This document shows positions 4,294 to 6,972 of a stretch of DNA of 6,972 nt, in pieces. The translations under genes and the position numbers were made by a program. Source of the stretch: Acholeplasmatales bacterium (lineage in GTDB: Bacteria; Bacillota_I; Bacilli_A; Izemoplasmatales; Hujiaoplasmataceae); the NCBI GenBank assembly GCA_003477305.1, contig DMTN01000059.1, positions 1 through 6,972 of the forward strand, read 5' to 3'. Within the stretch, counting starts at the first letter, position 1. Every line of letters begins with the position of its first letter. Under the pieces are notes generated by a model, which searched no databases, was not told the DNA's origin, and worked only from the letters and a program-made list of their open reading frames with translations.

Positions 4294-6711
4294 TTACAGC
4301 ATGGTCGTATAGAGCCGCAGGTACGCTTTCGCGCTGGCCTCGACCGAGAAGCGTGCGGCCATCCCGTTCTGCACCAGCCGGTCCCAGTCATCGTGCCGGT
4401 TCTTGAACAGATTGTACGCGTTTTGGAACTGGTAGACGAGGTCGCGGGCATCGTAGTTGTAGAACTTGAAGCCGTTGCCGCGCTTGGCGACCGCATCGAA
4501 GGTTTCGACGGTATCGTTCAATCCGCCAGTCTGGCGGACGATCGGGACCGACCCGAAGCGGAGCGCGATCATCTGACCGGTGCCGCACGGTTCGAACCGC
4601 GACGGCATCAGAAAGACGTCGGAGCCCGCGTAGATCGCGTTCGGGTTGGCGGCGTCGTAGCCGATGTTGAGGCAAATCCGGCCGGGATACTTCCGCTCGA
4701 AGCCGCGCAACCTCTCGACGTAATGCTCGTCGCCCGTACCGAGCAAGACGAACTCCACCTCCGGAAAAGCCATGATCTCGTCCATCGCCGCCAGCAGGAT
4801 GTCAAACCCCTTCTGTTCGGCGATGCGGGTGACCATCCCGACGACGAAACGGTCGTCGCCTTCGCGAAGTCCCATCGTCTGCTGGAGATGCAGCTTGCAG
4901 ACGCGCTTGCCGCTGACGGCGGTGAAGGCGTCGTACCGCTTGCGGATCGTCAGGTCGTTTTCCGGACCGATCGTCGCATCGAGGCCGTTTAAGATGCCAT
5001 AGAAGTCCCGGTCGCGCCGGAGGAACGCCTCGATCAGGTTCTTCGCGTAGTATTCGTAGTGCAGTTCGTCGCGGTAGGTCGGCGACACGGTCGTGATGCG
5101 CCCGGCGTTGTAGAGCGCCGATTCGAGGAAATTGACGGTCGGCGAGGTGATCTGGTAATCGGTCACGCCGAGCTTTTTGATCACCTCGGAGGAGGCGACG
5201 CCCTGGTAGTCGACGTTGTGGACGGTGAGGATCGTCTTGACGTTCTTGTACCGCTCGTCGCGCTTCATCAAGAGCGGGATCAGTCCCGGGTGCCAATCGT
5301 GGATATGGACGACGTCCGGGACTTCCTCGATCGCCGCGAAATAGCCGATCGCCGCCTTCGCGAAGAAGGCGAACCGATCGCCGTCGTCGGCGTAGCCGTA
5401 GAGGTTGGGACGGTCGAAGAAATCATAGGATTCGACGAAATAGAAAACGGCGCCGTTGTCGTTTATGCGGTACAGCGAGGTCTTGTAGTTTTCGCCGCCG
5501 TACGGGACGATCTGGTCGCAGACGCTTTCGAGGAAGAGATGGTACTTTTCCTTGATCCGGGTATACAGCGGCATCATCACGTGCGAACGCACGCCGAGGG
5601 CGGGATAGTTGACGGCGAGCGCGCCGACGACGTCGGCGAGGCCGCCCGTCTTCACAAACGGCAGACATTCGGCGGCGATCTGGAGCACCTTGAGGTTTTC
5701 GTCGTTGGCGACGATCTGCTTCTTCTCGGTGATGAAGAGGTCGTCGGCGTCTCCGAAGATTTCCGCTCCGGGCAGCACGACGGTCTCCTTGTCGAGGATC
5801 GCGCCTTTGACGACGGCGCCTTCGCCGATCACGCACTGGTTCATCACGATCGAGTCGAGCACGGTCGCGCCGTGCTTGACGACGGCCTTCCGGCCGATGA
5901 GCGAGTTGTAGACGACGCCGTCGATCACGGCGCCGGAAGCGACGATCGCGTTCTTCACTTCGGCGTCCGCGCCGTAGCGCGACGGGGAGGACATCGTCTC
6001 CTTGGAATAGACGGGGCGGTTCGGATTGAAGATCTGGCTCTTGACGTCGAGCTCAAGAAGCGCCATGTTGGCGTTGTAGAGGTCTTTCGGATTCTCGATC
6101 ATGTAGCAGGCGGACTCGAACACATAGGTGTTGCGGACGAGTTCGGGGGCGTAGTCGAAGACTTCGAGCATGTTGCGGAAGTTGATCGCGTCATAGTCGA
6201 GGATATACGAAAGAAGCGTCTTGCGCCCAAGGATGAAGGTGTTCAGGCGCTTGCCGTCGACGTCGCGGACTTCCGTGATGTCTGCCTTCTTCATCAGATG
6301 GTCGTGCAGGACGACGTTGAAGTCGATGTTCCAGACGATGTTCGCGGAGGTGACGACCACGAAATCCTGGGTGCTCCGGAAGAAATATTCCTGATGCTCG
6401 TACATCCGCTGGAAACTGATCGCGTCCTCGTAGGTGAGGTTCAGGTTCTTCGGCTGGAGGATGAAGATGCCGTCCTTGCGGCGGGAGAGATCCCATCGCT
6501 CCCCGGACCCGATGTGGTCGGCGAGCGACCGGTAATTGCCGTATGGGAAGATGGCGACGTTGCGGATTCCCGAGTTCTTGCAGTTGGACAGGGTGAAGTC
6601 GACGAGGCGGTATTTCGCCCCGAACGGAAGCGCCCCCGGCATGCGGTGGCGGGTCAGTTTGTAGAAGTTTCCCTTGGACGTCGCGTCGACGACCATGAAG
6701 AGGTCATTCAT
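4294..6711 (-). CDS. Fused GlgD-like subunit and glycogen synthase GlgA
   Basis: One 805-residue protein with two complete-looking domains. Residues 1 to about 335 are GlgD-like: an N-terminal nucleotidyltransferase fold (LPFGAKYRLVDFTLSN at 28-43) followed by hexapeptide beta-helix repeats at about 250-335. This half lacks the GlgC ATP loop (GGxGxRL) and has TSAN at 121-124 where GlgC has the catalytic GDH, as expected for a non-catalytic subunit. Residues about 340-805 are a family GT5 glycogen synthase that transfers glucose from ADP-glucose to glucan. Its motifs are KTGGL (354-358), HDWH (471-474), TRIAEQKG (R629, K634) and SRFEPCGTGQ with E707. The join is about six residues long and has no stop, ATG or Shine-Dalgarno site. 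I prefer ATG 6711 over the in-frame GTG at 6720 because it gives a normal GlgD N-terminus and overlaps the glgC stop as ATGAATGA; its ribosome site (GGTGAG, 4 bases away) is poor, so coupling to glgC is likely. In Bacillus-type operons these are separate genes of about 370 and 480 codons. Confidence 0.93.
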   Translation of the reverse strand: MNDLFMVVDATSKGNFYKLTRHRMPGALPFGAKYRLVDFTLSNCKNSGIRNVAIFPYGNYRSLADHIGSGERWDLSRRKDGIFILQPKNLNLTYEDAISFQRMYEHQEYFFRSTQDFVVVTSANIVWNIDFNVVLHDHLMKKADITEVRDVDGKRLNTFILGRKTLLSYILDYDAINFRNMLEVFDYAPELVRNTYVFESACYMIENPKDLYNANMALLELDVKSQIFNPNRPVYSKETMSSPSRYGADAEVKNAIVASGAVIDGVVYNSLIGRKAVVKHGATVLDSIVMNQCVIGEGAVVKGAILDKETVVLPGAEIFGDADDLFITEKKQIVANDENLKVLQIAAECLPFVKTGGLADVVGALAVNYPALGVRSHVMMPLYTRIKEKYHLFLESVCDQIVPYGGENYKTSLYRINDNGAVFYFVESYDFFDRPNLYGYADDGDRFAFFAKAAIGYFAAIEEVPDVVHIHDWHPGLIPLLMKRDERYKNVKTILTVHNVDYQGVASSEVIKKLGVTDYQITSPTVNFLESALYNAGRITTVSPTYRDELHYEYYAKNLIEAFLRRDRDFYGILNGLDATIGPENDLTIRKRYDAFTAVSGKRVCKLHLQQTMGLREGDDRFVVGMVTRIAEQKGFDILLAAMDEIMAFPEVEFVLLGTGDEHYVERLRGFERKYPGRICLNIGYDAANPNAIYAGSDVFLMPSRFEPCGTGQMIALRFGSVPIVRQTGGLNDTVETFDAVAKRGNGFKFYNYDARDLVYQFQNAYNLFKNRHDDWDRLVQNGMAARFSVEASAKAYLRLYTTML

Positions 6712-6972
6712 CGATCTCACCCAGCTCTTTCAGGTTGGATTGGTCGAGCACGACCGGGGTAACGGTTTCGAGCCGGTAGTTTTCCGGCACGATCACGCCC
6801 TTGTTGACGATGACGTTCTTCAAGACGGCGTTCTCCGAGACGAACACGTCGGGTAAAACGACGCAATGTTCGACCCGGGCGTTTTTCATCACGACGGTGC
6901 GGTAGGCGATCGTCGAATGGACGACCGTCCCGTCGATCACCGATCCGTCGGCGACGACCGACGACTTCACCG
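6704..6972 (-). CDS. glgC: Glucose-1-phosphate adenylyltransferase GlgC, C-terminal part (cut by window edge)
   Basis: Only the last 89 or so codons are present; the reading frame is still open at the right edge of the window. GlgC makes ADP-glucose from ATP and glucose-1-phosphate, the first committed step of bacterial glycogen synthesis, in the cytoplasm. The visible part is the left-handed beta-helix domain: hexapeptide-like repeats such as SSVVADGSVIDGTVVHST and ENAVLKNVIVNKGVIVPEN match the usual GlgC C-terminus (family consensus of the type KNSxIxxGCxIxG). The catalytic nucleotidyltransferase domain lies outside the window, so activity cannot be judged. The GTG at 6970 is an internal valine, not a start. 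The gene ends in TGA, which overlaps the ATG of the next gene by 8 bases, implying translational coupling. It could in principle be another GlgC/GlgD-type protein, but its position directly before glgD-glgA-glgP makes GlgC by far the most likely identity. Confidence 0.85.
   Translation of the reverse strand, partial: VKSSVVADGSVIDGTVVHSTIAYRTVVMKNARVEHCVVLPDVFVSENAVLKNVIVNKGVIVPENYRLETVTPVVLDQSNLKELGEIDE

Noticed and set aside
5059..6762. A 567-codon open frame on the plus strand
   Set aside because: It is antisense to the GlgD-GlgA gene and has the same repetitive Asp/Val/Glu/His composition. It has no recognisable domain.
1..6972. CRISPR array, tRNA, rRNA or insertion-sequence ends
   Set aside because: I saw no regularly spaced direct repeats, no cloverleaf or rRNA-like sequence, and no terminal inverted repeats with a transposase gene.

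Overview
The window is GC-rich (about 57-60% where I sampled it), except for a sharply AT-rich left end. Every gene I can support is on the minus strand, so transcription runs from right to left. Reading in that direction, it holds the end of a glycogen-synthesis cluster: the C-terminus of glgC, then one long gene that joins glgD and glgA, then glgP. A terminator follows, then a two-gene unit (a secreted lipoprotein and a cyclase-family metal hydrolase), and finally an FMN riboswitch with its own promoter and terminator. The riboswitch points to a gene that is not convincingly inside the window.

The order glgC-glgD-glgA-glgP is that of Bacillus-type glycogen operons. Strong Shine-Dalgarno sites (GAGGTG), consensus TATAAT boxes, Gram-positive-style U-tract terminators and a lipobox protein all suggest Bacillota or a relative in the Mycoplasmatota. 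UGA acts as a stop for glgC, glgP and the cyclase, and the tryptophans I checked use TGG, so the code is standard and not the mycoplasma one. A GC-rich, Bacilli-related uncultured lineage is my best guess. This is an inference and not a firm placement.

Glycogen genes (1808-6972): GlgC makes ADP-glucose. GlgD is a non-catalytic partner of GlgC in Bacillus-type systems, GlgA polymerises ADP-glucose into alpha-1,4-glucan, and GlgP releases glucose-1-phosphate from it. The striking feature is that GlgD and GlgA are one continuous 805-residue protein. There is no stop and no credible internal start at the junction, and the GlgD half is shortened and lacks the catalytic aspartate region. If the GlgD half still binds GlgC, precursor synthesis and polymerisation would be physically tied together. 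No glgB is visible; it may lie beyond the right edge.

Lipoprotein and cyclase (336-1716): the two genes overlap by 11 bases and share a compact promoter with an extended -10 box, so they are probably co-translated.

Left end (1-335): an FMN (RFN-type) riboswitch aptamer at 169-274 is driven by a good promoter at 297-325 and followed by an intrinsic terminator at 120-145. The next 119 bases are only 29% GC, with no convincing gene.
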